NCBI GenBank assembly: GCA_002600635.1
Contig: CP021371.1
Coordinates: 2,483,001 to 2,547,000, forward strand
Direction: 5' to 3'
From: Rhizobium sp. ACO-34A
Lineage (GTDB): Bacteria; Pseudomonadota; Alphaproteobacteria; Rhizobiales; Rhizobiaceae
DNA: 64,000 nucleotides
A program made the position numbers and the translations under genes. Below, piece after piece: positions 18,616 through 29,844 of this stretch (positions within the stretch are counted from its first letter, which is position 1; each line of letters begins with the position of its first letter). The notes under the pieces were generated by a model, which saw nothing but the letters and a program-made list of their open reading frames with translations, searched no databases and was not told the origin of the DNA.

Positions 18616-18680
18616 GTGAAACGTCCCGACCGATGATTCCCTGTCATCGTCAGGATTTCACTTTTATGGTTAGCGGTCGG

Positions 18681-19472
18681 TTAACTCGTCGACCGCAGGG
18701 CGGCAAACAACGCCGTGGCGGCAACCATTTCCTCGAAGCGTTTTTCGCGACGGGCCTGCGCCTCGGCATCCGTGCCCCAGTGTTCGTCCGTCCAGTCCTC
18801 GTCGAGATGGGCGAGCGACCAGACCTCGTCACGGCCAAGCCGTCCATGGGCGAAGGCAAGCGCCAGAAGCGCCGAGCCGGTCAACGTCGTGACGACATGC
18901 AGACAGGCGAGATCGATCGGGCCGGCAAAGGGGCGCAATGCCTCGGAATAGGCGGAAACGGCCTCTTCCGGCTGCTCCTGATGGATAATGCCTTCGGCAA
19001 GAATGAAGCGAGCACCATGCACCGAAGCCGCCCAGTCGATCACCGGATCCCAGCGCTCCGACTGGCGGGCGACGAGTTCCTGCGGTCCATCGGCGCGATA
19101 GCACAGCATGTCGGTGCCGGAGAAACGGACGATATCGGCAAAAACCTCGTCCTCCTGCCCGGCAATCGCATCGATCGCCGTATTGGCAAGCCGGGTCGCC
19201 GGCATCGTCGCCGGATCGATCTCCTGCGCCTGCGCCCGCCACTCCTCAGCCACCAGTTCGGCGGCTGCCTGTGTCGGCAGGCGAAGGACGTTCTTGCCCG
19301 GCGTCTTCACCGTGCGCCCGTCGAGACGAACGGCAAAACCGCCCTCCTCCGGCTCCACGGAAACAGTCTCGTAGAACCGCTTGGCCAGCGGCCGCTTCAT
19401 CTGGATCTGGGCGCGGCGCACCGGATCGGCATCGCTGGGTTCGGGTCCGAGGTCGCTCAGAATATCACGCAT
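18681..19472 (-). CDS. ATP12 family chaperone (F1-ATPase assembly)
   Basis: A 263-residue relative of mitochondrial Atp12, which binds the alpha subunit during F1 assembly. Characteristic parts are KRFYETVSVEPEEGGFAVRL near residue 30, LDGRTVKTPGKNVLRLPT, and the WDPVIDWAASVHGARF region near residue 140. The ATG at 19472 is preferred over a TTG at 19478 because AGGGA lies 9 nt upstream. It follows the HAD phosphatase by 6 bp and the pseudouridine synthase lies above that, forming a leftward housekeeping operon common in rhizobia. Confidence 0.88.
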   Translation of the reverse strand: MRDILSDLGPEPSDADPVRRAQIQMKRPLAKRFYETVSVEPEEGGFAVRLDGRTVKTPGKNVLRLPTQAAAELVAEEWRAQAQEIDPATMPATRLANTAIDAIAGQEDEVFADIVRFSGTDMLCYRADGPQELVARQSERWDPVIDWAASVHGARFILAEGIIHQEQPEEAVSAYSEALRPFAGPIDLACLHVVTTLTGSALLALAFAHGRLGRDEVWSLAHLDEDWTDEHWGTDAEAQARREKRFEEMVAATALFAALRSTS

Positions 19473-19478
19473 GGTCAA

Positions 19479-20138
19479 TTATCCCTGGTGGATGTAGCTC
19501 AGGATGGTCTCGGGCCGGTCGACCACCGCATCCGCTCCCGCTTTCCACAAGTCATCGACCGCGGCATAGCCCCAGGAAACGCCGATGGCCGTCGCGCCCG
19601 CAGCCTTCGCCATCTGCATGTCGTAGATGGCGTCGCCGATGACGACCGTATCCAAAGGCGCGATCCCCGCCTCGCGGCAGCATTCGGTGACCATGGCCGG
19701 GTTCGGCTTCGACGGACAATCGTCCGCCGTGCGGGTAACAAAGAAATGAGGCGCAAAACCGTGCGTTTCAAGAACCAGATCGAGGCCGCGCCGCGACTTG
19801 CCGGTCACTCCGCCGATCAGAACGTCTTCACGCACGACGAGCTTTTCGATGAGCGGAGCGATACCGTCGAACAACGGCTCGCGAAAATCGAGATCCTTGC
19901 GGACAACGGTGAAGAGGCTTTTGTAGTGAACGGCCATCTGCCCGGCCTCGTCATCGACATGCGGCTTGCCCTGAAGACGCGCAATCGCGATGTCGAGCGT
20001 CAGGCCGATGATGCTCTTGGTCGCCTCGAACGTCGGAGCGGGATGCGAAAACGCCTCGAACGTACGCCGCATGGTTTCGTGGATCAGGCCGGCGCTGTCC
20101 ACCAGCGTTCCGTCGAAATCGAAAAGTACCAGTTTCAT
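19479..20138 (-). CDS. HAD family hydrolase, phosphoglycolate-phosphatase-like
   Basis: A 219-residue haloacid dehalogenase-superfamily phosphatase. Motif I DFDGTLVDS is at residues 7-15 with the nucleophile Asp7. The KPNPAMVTE segment supplies the motif III lysine, and IGDAIYDMQMAKAAG supplies the acidic motif IV. A helical cap lies between motifs I and II. The substrate cannot be told from sequence; Gph-like sugar phosphates are typical. It is 10 bp from the pseudouridine synthase upstream. Confidence 0.87.
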   Translation of the reverse strand: MKLVLFDFDGTLVDSAGLIHETMRRTFEAFSHPAPTFEATKSIIGLTLDIAIARLQGKPHVDDEAGQMAVHYKSLFTVVRKDLDFREPLFDGIAPLIEKLVVREDVLIGGVTGKSRRGLDLVLETHGFAPHFFVTRTADDCPSKPNPAMVTECCREAGIAPLDTVVIGDAIYDMQMAKAAGATAIGVSWGYAAVDDLWKAGADAVVDRPETILSYIHQG

Positions 20139-20148
20139 TCCATGCCCC

Positions 20149-21144
20149 TCACTCGTCGTCGCCCTTGTTGCCGTCTTCCTGATCGAAACCGAGCAGGTTC
20201 CAGCTCTGCACCATGTGCGGCGGCAGCGGCGCGGTCACCTTCAGCCGTCCGCCGGAGGGATGCGGAATGTCGATGTGGCGGGCATGCAGATGCAGACGCT
20301 TCTGAATGCCGCCCGGAAAGTCCCAGTTCGGATCATCGATGAAATATTTGGGATCGCCGATGATCGGATGGCCGATGTGGAGCGCATGCACGCGCAACTG
20401 ATGGGTTCGGCCGGTATAGGGTTCCATTTCCAGCCAGGCGAGATTCTGCGCGGCGGTGTCGATCACGCGATAGAAGGAAACGGCGTGGTCGGCGCCGTCC
20501 TCGCCATGCTTGGCGATCCGCATACGGTCGCCCTCATCGGTCTGATCCTTGACCAGCCATGTCGAGATCTTGTCTTCGTGCTTGCGCGGCACCCCCTTCA
20601 CCAGAGACCAGTAGGTCTTCTTGGTGTCGCGCTCGCGAAATGCCGCCGTCAGCTTCTGGGCAGCGCCGCGCGTGCGTGCGACGACCAGAACGCCGGAGGT
20701 ATCGCGGTCGAGGCGATGTACCAGCCGCGGCTTCTCGCCCTTCTTGTTGGTCCATGCTTCCAGCATCTTGTCGATATGGCGGGTAAGCCCCGAACCGCCC
20801 TGCACGGCGAGGCCCGCCGGCTTGTTGAGAACGAACACCTTGTCGTCCTCGTGCAGCAGCATGCGCGACAGCAGCGCTCCGTCATCGGAATGCTTGAGGT
20901 CATGCGATCCGATCGGCCCGGCCTTCACCTTGAGGTCGACGTCGAGCGGCGGAATGCGCACCACCTGTCCCGGCTGCACCCGGCTGTCGGTCTTGACGCG
21001 GCCGCCATCGACCCGAACCTGTCCGGACCGCAGCAGTTTCTGCAAAGCGCCGAAGCCGAGGCCCGGAAAGTGCACCTTGAACCAGCGGTCGATCCGCATG
21101 CCCGCCTCATCGGCGTCCACGGTGATGTGTTCGATGCCTGCCAT
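20149..21144 (-). CDS. rluC: RluA/RluC family 23S rRNA pseudouridine synthase
   Basis: A 331-residue enzyme that isomerises uridines in rRNA. The N-terminal S4 RNA-binding domain covers residues about 15-75 (LQKLLRSGQVRVDGGRV). The catalytic motif HRLDRDTSGVLVVA with the essential Asp lies near residue 135, and MEPYTGRTHQLRVH near residue 237 is the second family motif. The length suits RluC. The exact uridine targets are inferred from the family only. Confidence 0.86.
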   Translation of the reverse strand: MAGIEHITVDADEAGMRIDRWFKVHFPGLGFGALQKLLRSGQVRVDGGRVKTDSRVQPGQVVRIPPLDVDLKVKAGPIGSHDLKHSDDGALLSRMLLHEDDKVFVLNKPAGLAVQGGSGLTRHIDKMLEAWTNKKGEKPRLVHRLDRDTSGVLVVARTRGAAQKLTAAFRERDTKKTYWSLVKGVPRKHEDKISTWLVKDQTDEGDRMRIAKHGEDGADHAVSFYRVIDTAAQNLAWLEMEPYTGRTHQLRVHALHIGHPIIGDPKYFIDDPNWDFPGGIQKRLHLHARHIDIPHPSGGRLKVTAPLPPHMVQSWNLLGFDQEDGNKGDDE

Positions 21145-21254
21145 TGAATATATCTTCCGGTCGTTCCGGCGTCTGACGCGCCACTATCGTTCTCGAAAGC
21201 GCTTTAGAGCATTTCGATTGAAGATGGAAACAGGAAAACCGGCGGCGCCTGCCG

Positions 21255-21632
21255 TCAGAGCACGGACCGCATCAAAAGCATGCCCGCGACCGTCGCGGCG
21301 ATGGATACGACAATGGAGCTGGCAAGATAGACGAAGGAACTGAAGGCTGCTCCCCGCTCGAAGAGCGATACCGCATCCAGCGCGAAGGCCGAGAACGTCG
21401 TGAACCCGCCGAGAAAACCGGTAATCAGCAGCAACCGGAGATCCGCCGAGGCACCGAAACGCGCGACGATCAATTCCGCCAGCACGCCGATGCCAAAACA
21501 GCCGACAACATTGACCGTGAGCGTTCCCCACGGAAAAGAGGGGCCGAGCAGCCGCAAGGCTCCCACCCCCACGAGATAACGACAAACGGAACCGACAGCC
21601 CCACCGGCCGCCACAAGCAGGATTTGTATCAT
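21255..21632 (-). CDS. crcB: Fluoride exporter CrcB/FluC
   Basis: A 125-residue membrane protein with four hydrophobic helices. GGAVGSVCRYLVG at residues 10-22 and GFLGGFTTFSAFALD near residue 73 are the signature segments of fluoride channels; the phenylalanines and threonines line the pore in known structures. The usual form is a dual-topology dimer from a single gene. No fluoride riboswitch is visible upstream; instead a palindromic repeat lies there. Confidence 0.9.
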   Translation of the reverse strand: MIQILLVAAGGAVGSVCRYLVGVGALRLLGPSFPWGTLTVNVVGCFGIGVLAELIVARFGASADLRLLLITGFLGGFTTFSAFALDAVSLFERGAAFSSFVYLASSIVVSIAATVAGMLLMRSVL

Positions 21633-21641
21633 GTCATTGTC

Positions 21642-21748
21642 CTAGAGCATTTCCAGCCGAAGCGTGATCGCTTCGGCGTCGGACAATGCGGTAAAAACAG
21701 AAAGATAGAGCATTTTTAGCGATCCCGTGTTCGCTGGAAATGCTCTAG
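21642..21748. repeat. Dispersed palindrome, family C
   Basis: A perfect 15-bp inverted repeat CTAGAGCATTTCCAG/CTGGAAATGCTCTAG bounds the unit, with an internal hairpin GCCGAAGCG-tgat-CGCTTCGGC. Units ending in agagcattt are scattered in rhizobial genomes (from memory). A diverged relative lies at 31800-31880. Confidence 0.75.
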
Positions 21749-21791
21749 CGCCCGTCCGGCCCGCCGTCCAGTCCCAAGAACGTCAGTTATC

Positions 21792-22328
21792 TCAGGCCTT
21801 GGCGGCAGTCAGGAATTCACCGGTAAAGCTCTGAAGCGCTGCCCAGTCGGTGAACTCGTGGATCTGCTTCGTATCGGTCGGCGCTCCCTCCCGTTCCGCC
21901 AGCCGTTTGGCCATCCAGCGTTTGAAGAAGTCGTATTCGGTGTAGCGCAACGCGCCGGCCGCATGATGCACCATGCCGGGCACCCAGCCGGTCTCGGCCA
22001 TCAGCGCGTCCGGGAAGTGCATCGCCTCCTCGCGCTCGTCGGCATATTCGCTACGAATGAACAGCGAAACCGACACGAAGGCGCTCGGAACGCTCTTCAG
22101 CCAGTCCTTTTCCCGCTGCACGAAATCGATGAAGGGCACCGGATAGCGTCCGGCATGAATGGGAGCGCAAAGGATGGCGGCCTGCGGGTGATCGACGCCG
22201 AACTCGGCACCTGTCACCACGTTGAATAGCACCGCCCGGTCCCCGCCCTTTTCGATCTGCGCGGCAATGGTCTCGGCAATCTTGCGCGACTGTCCCTCGA
22301 TGCTGACATAGCCAACCAGGATAATCAT
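21792..22328 (-). CDS. Flavodoxin-domain protein, HemG-like protoporphyrinogen oxidase
   Basis: A 178-residue flavodoxin-fold protein resembling menaquinone-dependent protoporphyrinogen oxidase HemG. The FMN phosphate loop is YVSIEGQSRKIAE near residue 7, followed by LCAPIHAGRYPVPFIDFV near residue 53 and the long insert FKRWMAKRLAEREG near the C-terminus that is typical of HemG. A strong AGGGAGGGAG lies before the ATG at 22328. Assignment to heme synthesis is by family only. Confidence 0.78.
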   Translation of the reverse strand: MIILVGYVSIEGQSRKIAETIAAQIEKGGDRAVLFNVVTGAEFGVDHPQAAILCAPIHAGRYPVPFIDFVQREKDWLKSVPSAFVSVSLFIRSEYADEREEAMHFPDALMAETGWVPGMVHHAAGALRYTEYDFFKRWMAKRLAEREGAPTDTKQIHEFTDWAALQSFTGEFLTAAKA

Positions 22329-22692
22329 GTTTCACTCCCTCCCTTGGAAACACCCGCAGACCAGAAATCTGGTATCGGAAATGTCGTCAATCAAAATGAT
22401 TACGTCAAACTCCAATTTATGTCGAAAAATGACATATCGTCGCAGATTTGCAAACGCGAAACGAGAATTCCGGCATCAAACCGCAATCTCGGAGGCAGAG
22501 ACCTAACTACCGGAAATTGGCGGATATTCGGCCCTCGTTCTCAAGTACCGTCTCGCAACAGCCATGAAGACAAAAAGGGAAAACCGTTACTCTCCGGCAC
22601 CATTACTTAAGATTTTAATAGAATTGCATCACCCGAATTAAAGATGCGCCCACGAGAACACGATATTATCCACCGATAGACGTATTTTGGTG
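22329..22692. other. AT-richer intergenic region, divergent promoters
   Basis: A 364-bp gap between the divergent HemG-like gene and the small hypothetical gene. It is markedly AT-richer than its surroundings near 22590-22690. An open frame at 22344-22610 has no recognisable content or convincing ribosome site. I see no structured RNA. Confidence 0.5.
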
Positions 22693-22974
22693 ATGAGTAT
22701 GGCACAAATTGTTACGGTTTCGGCGAATACCGCCGCATATGCGATGGAGCCCATCAAGCCGCCGCAAAGGGTTTCGCGCACTAGCTATGTTGAAGAATAT
22801 GCACGCGACGTGATGGACAAGGCTGAGAACAGCAACGATTTCCATCTGCGCGCGCTCGCAAACATCGCAAAGCCCCCGGCTCTCGCGCTCTTCTTCCTGT
22901 CCGCAGGTCAGCGGCGGATTGAGCAGGCTTCGGTCAAGGAAACCATCGAGGCATACAAGAACTCGGCGTCCTGA
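22693..22974 (+). CDS. Small conserved-type hypothetical protein
   Basis: A 93-residue soluble protein. The first 20 residues are Ala/Val-rich, the middle is charged (YVEEYARDVMDKAENSND) and the C-terminal part has a short hydrophobic segment PALALFFLSAGQRRIEQAS. I do not recognise the family. The start is uncertain: TTG 22687, GTG 22690, ATG 22693 and ATG 22699 are all possible, and no clear Shine-Dalgarno site separates them. It is followed by a strong terminator hairpin shared with the copper gene. Confidence 0.6.
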   Translation: MSMAQIVTVSANTAAYAMEPIKPPQRVSRTSYVEEYARDVMDKAENSNDFHLRALANIAKPPALALFFLSAGQRRIEQASVKETIEAYKNSAS

Positions 22975-23006
22975 GCGATTTCGTTCAGGCGGATTTCTGA
23001 CGTGAA

Positions 23007-23036
23007 AAGGCCGCGCCGGTTCAAGGGCGCGGCCTT
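23007..23036. terminator. Bidirectional intrinsic terminator
   Basis: A perfect 11-bp stem AAGGCCGCGCC/GGCGCGGCCTT with an 8-base loop lies between the convergent hypothetical gene (ending 22974) and the YcnI-PCuAC gene (ending 23057). The T-run is better on the minus strand. Confidence 0.8.
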
Positions 23037-23056
23037 CGTCATTGAATACGAGGACC

Positions 23057-24070
23057 TTACTTGCCCTTGGCCGGACCGACCGGAAGTACGATCTCGACCG
23101 TGCCTGCCTTCTCGAAGGCCAGCTTCACCGGAACGCTACCACCCTCGACGAACGGCTGCTTGACCTCGAAGAACATCATGTGAAGTCCGCCGGGCTTCAG
23201 TTCGACGGTCTGACCGGCGGGAACCGGAACGCCCTCGTTCAGCTGGCGCATTTTCATGACGTCGTTGACCATCGCCATTTCGTGAAGCTCGACGCGACCG
23301 GCCGCCGGCGATTCCGCCGACACCAGCCTGTCATCAGAAGCGCCGCCATTCTTGATGGTGACGAAACCGCCACCGACCGGCTGCCCCGGCAGCATCGCCT
23401 TGGTGAAGCCTGCCGAAAGCTCGATATCGCCAACCTTCGCGGCTTCCATGGCTGTGGCAGGCGCTGCGCCGGCATCGGAACCGTGCATCGCGCCATGCCC
23501 CTGCATGTCGTGGCCCTGCATGTCATGACCTGCCATGCCCGGCATGGCGTCATCGCCGCCGGCGATCTTGATGACCGGAGCCGGGCTCTTCAACGAATGC
23601 GGATCGACGCCCGGAGCTGCGATTTCGTCCCACGCAACCTTTCCGTCCGTGCCGCAAAGCTGGATCGTCTTGAAGGCGAGGTTTCCGCCGGCCTCGACGC
23701 CGCTCACCTTTCCGCGGATCACGAAGGTGTCGTAGAAATCGTCCGGCAGGTCGCCGCCCTTCCAGCGGATCTCGACCGGGCCGGACGTCACCTTCTTGCC
23801 GTGGTCGTCATAAGGTTTCTGGTAGTCGCCCTTGATGACTTCAAGTTCCCAGCCTGCCTTGGGCTGCGGCTTGGCGAAGACGAAGCCCTCCGGCAACGTG
23901 ACCTGCACCTCGTTGGTTGCCTTGCCGTCGCAGCCATGCGGGATCTGCAGGACGGCGACGAAATAGGATTCCGGCCTGACCGGCTCGTTGGCGAAGGAAG
24001 CATGCGCAAACGCACCACCTGCGTTAAGCGAAGCAATAGCGGCGGTGCCGAGCGAAAGAAGCTTTTTCAT
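23057..24070 (-). CDS. YcnI-like (DUF1775) and PCuAC copper chaperone fusion
   Basis: An exported 337-residue two-domain copper protein. Residues 1-22 are a signal peptide ending in AFA, so the mature protein starts with His (HASF), as expected for the YcnI copper-binding site. The DUF1775 domain runs to about residue 165. A linker rich in Met, His and Gly (MPGMAGHDMQGHDMQGHGAM) connects to a PCuAC domain whose ligands are visible in HEMAMVNDVMKMR and PGGLHMMFFE. PCuAC delivers copper to cytochrome oxidase; fusing it to YcnI suggests a periplasmic hand-over device. Confidence 0.85.
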   Translation of the reverse strand: MKKLLSLGTAAIASLNAGGAFAHASFANEPVRPESYFVAVLQIPHGCDGKATNEVQVTLPEGFVFAKPQPKAGWELEVIKGDYQKPYDDHGKKVTSGPVEIRWKGGDLPDDFYDTFVIRGKVSGVEAGGNLAFKTIQLCGTDGKVAWDEIAAPGVDPHSLKSPAPVIKIAGGDDAMPGMAGHDMQGHDMQGHGAMHGSDAGAAPATAMEAAKVGDIELSAGFTKAMLPGQPVGGGFVTIKNGGASDDRLVSAESPAAGRVELHEMAMVNDVMKMRQLNEGVPVPAGQTVELKPGGLHMMFFEVKQPFVEGGSVPVKLAFEKAGTVEIVLPVGPAKGK

Positions 24071-24167
24071 GTCTGGTCTCCTGACCGGCCACCCCCCATT
24101 TCAGGCGGACTGCTGCCGGCGATATGCCTGTTTTCAGGCGTATGATTGTCGTTGAAAGCGAATGCGA

Positions 24168-24539
24168 TCAGGAGACGACGGGAGGTGCGCGCGAACGCGG
24201 TCGCTCGACCGCCTTCTGGACAAGGTGAGCGATGACAGCCTTCTGCGCATTGTGAAGGCTCGGGAAACTGGAGAGTATCCAGCCATCCGTGTCGGGCTGC
24301 GGCAACAGCGTCGACCCCGCCAGCATGCAGGCTTCGCAGTAAAGCGTCGCCGAAGGATGCTTGATCGCCGAATCGCTAAGGCAGATATCGGCATAGGTGC
24401 CGTCGGGCAGAACGAGCGCGGCGGTTTCGATCACGGCCGCCATCACCTGTGGCGGCTTGTGCGCGAGGCCAAGCGACAGGATCGCGATCACGCACAGCAT
24501 GCGCGTCAGCAATGTCGCTATACCCGTCCGTTTGAGCAT
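24168..24539 (-). CDS. Small exported protein, DUF2946-like
   Basis: A 123-residue protein with an N-terminal hydrophobic segment (MLCVIAILSLGLA, residues 14-26) that could be a signal or anchor. A CEACMLAGSTLLPQP motif with two cysteines lies near residue 69, and the protein ends in SRAPPVVS, the kind of Arg-Ala-Pro-Pro tail seen in DUF2946 proteins, which often lie by copper genes. It lies 97 bp upstream of the YcnI-PCuAC gene on the same strand, which supports a metal-related role. Family assignment is moderate. Confidence 0.6.
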   Translation of the reverse strand: MLKRTGIATLLTRMLCVIAILSLGLAHKPPQVMAAVIETAALVLPDGTYADICLSDSAIKHPSATLYCEACMLAGSTLLPQPDTDGWILSSFPSLHNAQKAVIAHLVQKAVERPRSRAPPVVS

Positions 24540-24616
24540 GGCCCCTTCCGCTCCTCGGCGTCCTGATTAACCGGAATCGCCAACCAAGGCAAAACCGAAA
24601 TTCCCGTGCGACAATT

Positions 24617-24642
24617 GGAACCCGAAACGCCCCGCGGAAGTT
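24617..24642 (+). promoter_or_regulatory. Possible EcfG-type general stress promoter
   Basis: GGAAC at 24617 and GTT at 24640, spaced 18 bp, resemble the GGAAC-N16/17-CGTT pattern of alphaproteobacterial EcfG promoters. It lies about 65 bp upstream of the DUF3008 gene. The -10 element is imperfect (AGTT). Confidence 0.35.
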
Positions 24643-24706
24643 TGTCCTGAACCAAACATCTGCGAGAAAGTGGCGAGACTTCTCGATAAAAGGAAGGAAA
24701 ACGACC

Positions 24707-24889
24707 ATGCCGGCAAAATCCCGAGCCCAGCAGCGCGCCGCAGGCGCCGCTTTGGCCGCAAAGCGCGGCGAAATACCGAAGGGAAAGCTCAAGGGCGCAT
24801 CCCGGGAAATGCTGAAATCGATGACGGAGAAGGAACTGGAAGACTTCGCCAGCACCAAACTCAAGGGTCTCCCCGAGCACAAGAACTGA
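24707..24889 (+). CDS. DUF3008 family small basic protein
   Basis: A 60-residue basic, Ala/Lys-rich protein beginning MPAKSRAQQRAAGAALAAKR and containing SREMLKSMTEKELEDFAST, the recognisable pattern of DUF3008 proteins. A good ribosome site AAGGAAGG lies about 8 nt upstream of the ATG. Function unknown; members are often stress-related, and the possible EcfG promoter upstream fits that. Confidence 0.85.
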   Translation: MPAKSRAQQRAAGAALAAKRGEIPKGKLKGASREMLKSMTEKELEDFASTKLKGLPEHKN

Positions 24890-24992
24890 CGATCCCGCGT
24901 CGGCGGCTTAATAAGACACGTTGCGACGCGACAAAAATTTGGCTGGGAACGACACTGGCCTCTTGCCAAGCGCCCCGCGTCACAGATAATGC

Positions 24993-25165
24993 GGGTCAAC
25001 CTTGTAGGGAGAAACCGGTTCGATCCGGTGCCGAAGGAGCAACCGCCCCGGAAACTCTCAGGCTAAAGGACCACAAGGTGCCGACTGAACTCTGGAGAGA
25101 ACCCTTTCGTCAAGGAAAGGGAGCGCCGAAGGGATAACAATCTCAGGCAAAGGGACAGAGGGGGC
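24993..25165 (+). promoter_or_regulatory. Tandem glycine riboswitch
   Basis: Two aptamers in series. The first shows GGGAGAAACCGG, then GCCGAAGGAGCAA and CTCTCAGGCTAAAGGAC (about 25007-25071). The second shows GGAGAGAACCC, GCGCCGAAGGGATAACAA and TCTCAGGCAAAGGGACAGAG (about 25094-25159). They lie directly upstream of gcvT, the standard arrangement in which glycine turns on the glycine cleavage system. Two further hairpins follow (25164-25200 and 25201-25214) and may be the expression platform. Confidence 0.93.
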
Positions 25166-25230
25166 TCATGAACCGGCACAACCGTGCCACGATCTGAGCC
25201 GGCGCGTCAGCGCCCAGAATGGAGGCCTTC

Positions 25231-26382
25231 TTGGATCCGTCCCTGCCACACGACTCGCCCCTGAAGCGAACACCGCTTTTCGATCTTCATGTAGAACTCG
25301 GCGCCCGCATCGTACCGTTTGCCGGCTATGAAATGCCGGTCCAATACCCGGCCGGCGTATTGAAGGAACATCTCTACACCCGCAGCCACTGTGGACTGTT
25401 CGACGTTTCCCACATGGGTCAGGTTCTGGTCCGTGCGAAGTCCGGACGCTACGAGGATGCGGCACTCGCGCTGGAACGCCTCGTTCCCGTCGACATTCTC
25501 GGCCTCAAGCCGGGCCGTCAGCGCTATGGTTTCTTCACCGACGAAAACGGCGGCATCCTCGACGACCTGATGATCACCAACCGCGGCGACCACCTGCTGG
25601 TCGTCGTCAACGCCGCCTGCAAGGATCAGGACGTGGCCCACATGCGGGCCGGCCTCGGCGATACCTGCGACATCACCCTGCTTGATGATCGGGCGCTTCT
25701 CGCGCTGCAGGGTCCCCGCGCCGAAACCGTGCTGGCGGAACTCTGGCCGGGCCTTGTCGCCATGCGCTTCATGGACGTGCGCGACCTCGACCTGCACGAC
25801 GTTCCGTGCATCGTATCCCGTTCCGGCTATTCCGGCGAGGACGGCTTCGAGATTTCCGTTCCGTCCGACCGGGCGGTAGAGATCGCCAGGGCGCTGCTGG
25901 GCCATCCCGACTGTGCACCCATAGGACTCGGCGCCCGCGACAGCCTTCGCCTCGAGGCCGGCCTCTGCCTTTATGGCAACGATATCGACACCACCACCTC
26001 CCCGATCGAGGGCGGTCTCGAATGGGCGATCCAGAAGGCCCGTCGCAAGGGCGGTGAGCGCGAAGGCGGCTTTCCTGGCGCGGCCCGCATTCTCGCGGAA
26101 CTCGAAAACGGCACGGCCCGCCGCCGCGTCGGCCTGAAGCCTCAGGGCAAGGCCCCGGTACGCCCGCCGTCGGACCTGTTCTCCGATGCCGAAGGCAGGA
26201 ACCGCGTCGGACACGTGACTTCCGGTGGCTTCGGCCCGAGTGTCGAAAGCCCGGTGGCCATGGGCTACGTGCCCGCGGAATTCACCGAACCCGGTACCGA
26301 ACTCTTCGCCGAGGTGCGCGGTAAATATCTGCCGGTCACCGTCGCGACGCTTCCCTTCATCACCCCGACCTACAAACGCTGA
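25231..26382 (+). CDS. gcvT: Glycine cleavage system aminomethyltransferase GcvT (T protein)
   Basis: Takes the aminomethyl group from lipoylated GcvH to tetrahydrofolate, giving methylene-THF and ammonia. The protein shows the family blocks VPFAGYEMPVQYPAGVLKEH near residue 25, SHCGLFDVSHMGQ and the C-terminal VTSGGFGPSVE. Either an ATG at 25219 or a TTG at 25231 could start it. I prefer TTG because GGAGG at 25221-25225 lies 5 nt before it, whereas nothing suitable precedes the ATG. It follows the tandem glycine riboswitch and leads gcvH and gcvP. Confidence 0.9.
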   Translation: MDPSLPHDSPLKRTPLFDLHVELGARIVPFAGYEMPVQYPAGVLKEHLYTRSHCGLFDVSHMGQVLVRAKSGRYEDAALALERLVPVDILGLKPGRQRYGFFTDENGGILDDLMITNRGDHLLVVVNAACKDQDVAHMRAGLGDTCDITLLDDRALLALQGPRAETVLAELWPGLVAMRFMDVRDLDLHDVPCIVSRSGYSGEDGFEISVPSDRAVEIARALLGHPDCAPIGLGARDSLRLEAGLCLYGNDIDTTTSPIEGGLEWAIQKARRKGGEREGGFPGAARILAELENGTARRRVGLKPQGKAPVRPPSDLFSDAEGRNRVGHVTSGGFGPSVESPVAMGYVPAEFTEPGTELFAEVRGKYLPVTVATLPFITPTYKR

Positions 26383-26409
26383 CCGCATGAACATTCCTGG
26401 CCGCCATTT

Positions 26410-26529
26410 GCCCCTCACCCTGACCCTCTCCCCGCAAGCAGGGAGAGGGAACGGCAACGGTGCGGCTCGCCTCTTCTCCCCGCTCGCGGGGAGAAGGTCC
26501 CGGCAGGGGCCGGCAGGGGGATGAGGGGC
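26410..26529. repeat. Palindromic repeat, family B, between gcvT and gcvH
   Basis: Two inverted half-elements with CTCTCCCCGCAAGCAGGGAG at the left and CTTCTCCCCGCTCGCGGGGA at the right, closed by gatgaggggc. A small internal duplication (ggcaggggccggcaggggg) is present. It lies inside the operon, so it is transcribed. Confidence 0.8.
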
Positions 26530-26568
26530 AATCCTGAGAATCGAGATTTCCGAGAGAGGAACGAACAC

Positions 26569-26927
26569 ATGCTGAAATTCACCGCAGAACACGAATGGCT
26601 GAAGATCGAGGGCGATGTGGCAACGGTCGGGATCACCCGCCATGCCGCCGACCAGCTCGGCGACCTCGTCTTCGTCGAGCTCCCCGAAGTCGGCGCTGCC
26701 TTCGACAAGAACGGCGAAGCCGCCACCGTCGAGAGCGTGAAGGCTGCCTCCGAGGTCTATTGTCCGCTTGACGGCGAAATCACAGAAATCAACCAGGCGA
26801 TCGTCGACGACCCGTCGCTTGTCAATTCCGATCCGGAAGGCGCTGCATGGTTCTTCAAGCTGAAGCTTAAGAACACCTCGGATGCCGATGCATTGCTTGA
26901 TGAATCCGCCTACAAAGAGCTGATCGC

Positions 26928-26931
<4 letters not shown>
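26569..26931 (+). CDS. gcvH: Glycine cleavage system H protein GcvH
   Basis: The lipoyl carrier of the glycine cleavage complex, 120 residues. The lipoylation lysine is Lys58 in [13 protein letters not shown]. The C-terminal [14 protein letters not shown] block is typical. The ATG at 26569 is chosen because it gives the standard N-terminus [11 protein letters not shown] and follows GAGAGGAA; the upstream frame from 26521 runs into the palindromic repeat. The stop overlaps the gcvP start by 4 bp. Confidence 0.95.
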
Positions 26932-29791
<2,860 letters not shown>

Positions 29792-29807
29792 ACGAAAACC
29801 CTCAGGG

Positions 29808-29832
29808 AGGGCGCGGTTCCTGCCGCGCCCTT
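29808..29832 (+). terminator. Terminator-like hairpin after gcvP
   Basis: A 9-bp perfect stem AGGGCGCGG/CCGCGCCCT with a six-base loop lies 17 bp after the gcvP stop. Only a short TT follows, so it may act as an mRNA-stabilising end rather than a strong terminator. Confidence 0.55.
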
Positions 29833-29844
29833 CGCCCCCCGCCC

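Noticed and set aside
22344..22610. 88-codon plus-strand frame in the AT-richer gap
   Set aside because: No recognisable content, codon use unlike the neighbours, and no convincing ribosome site.
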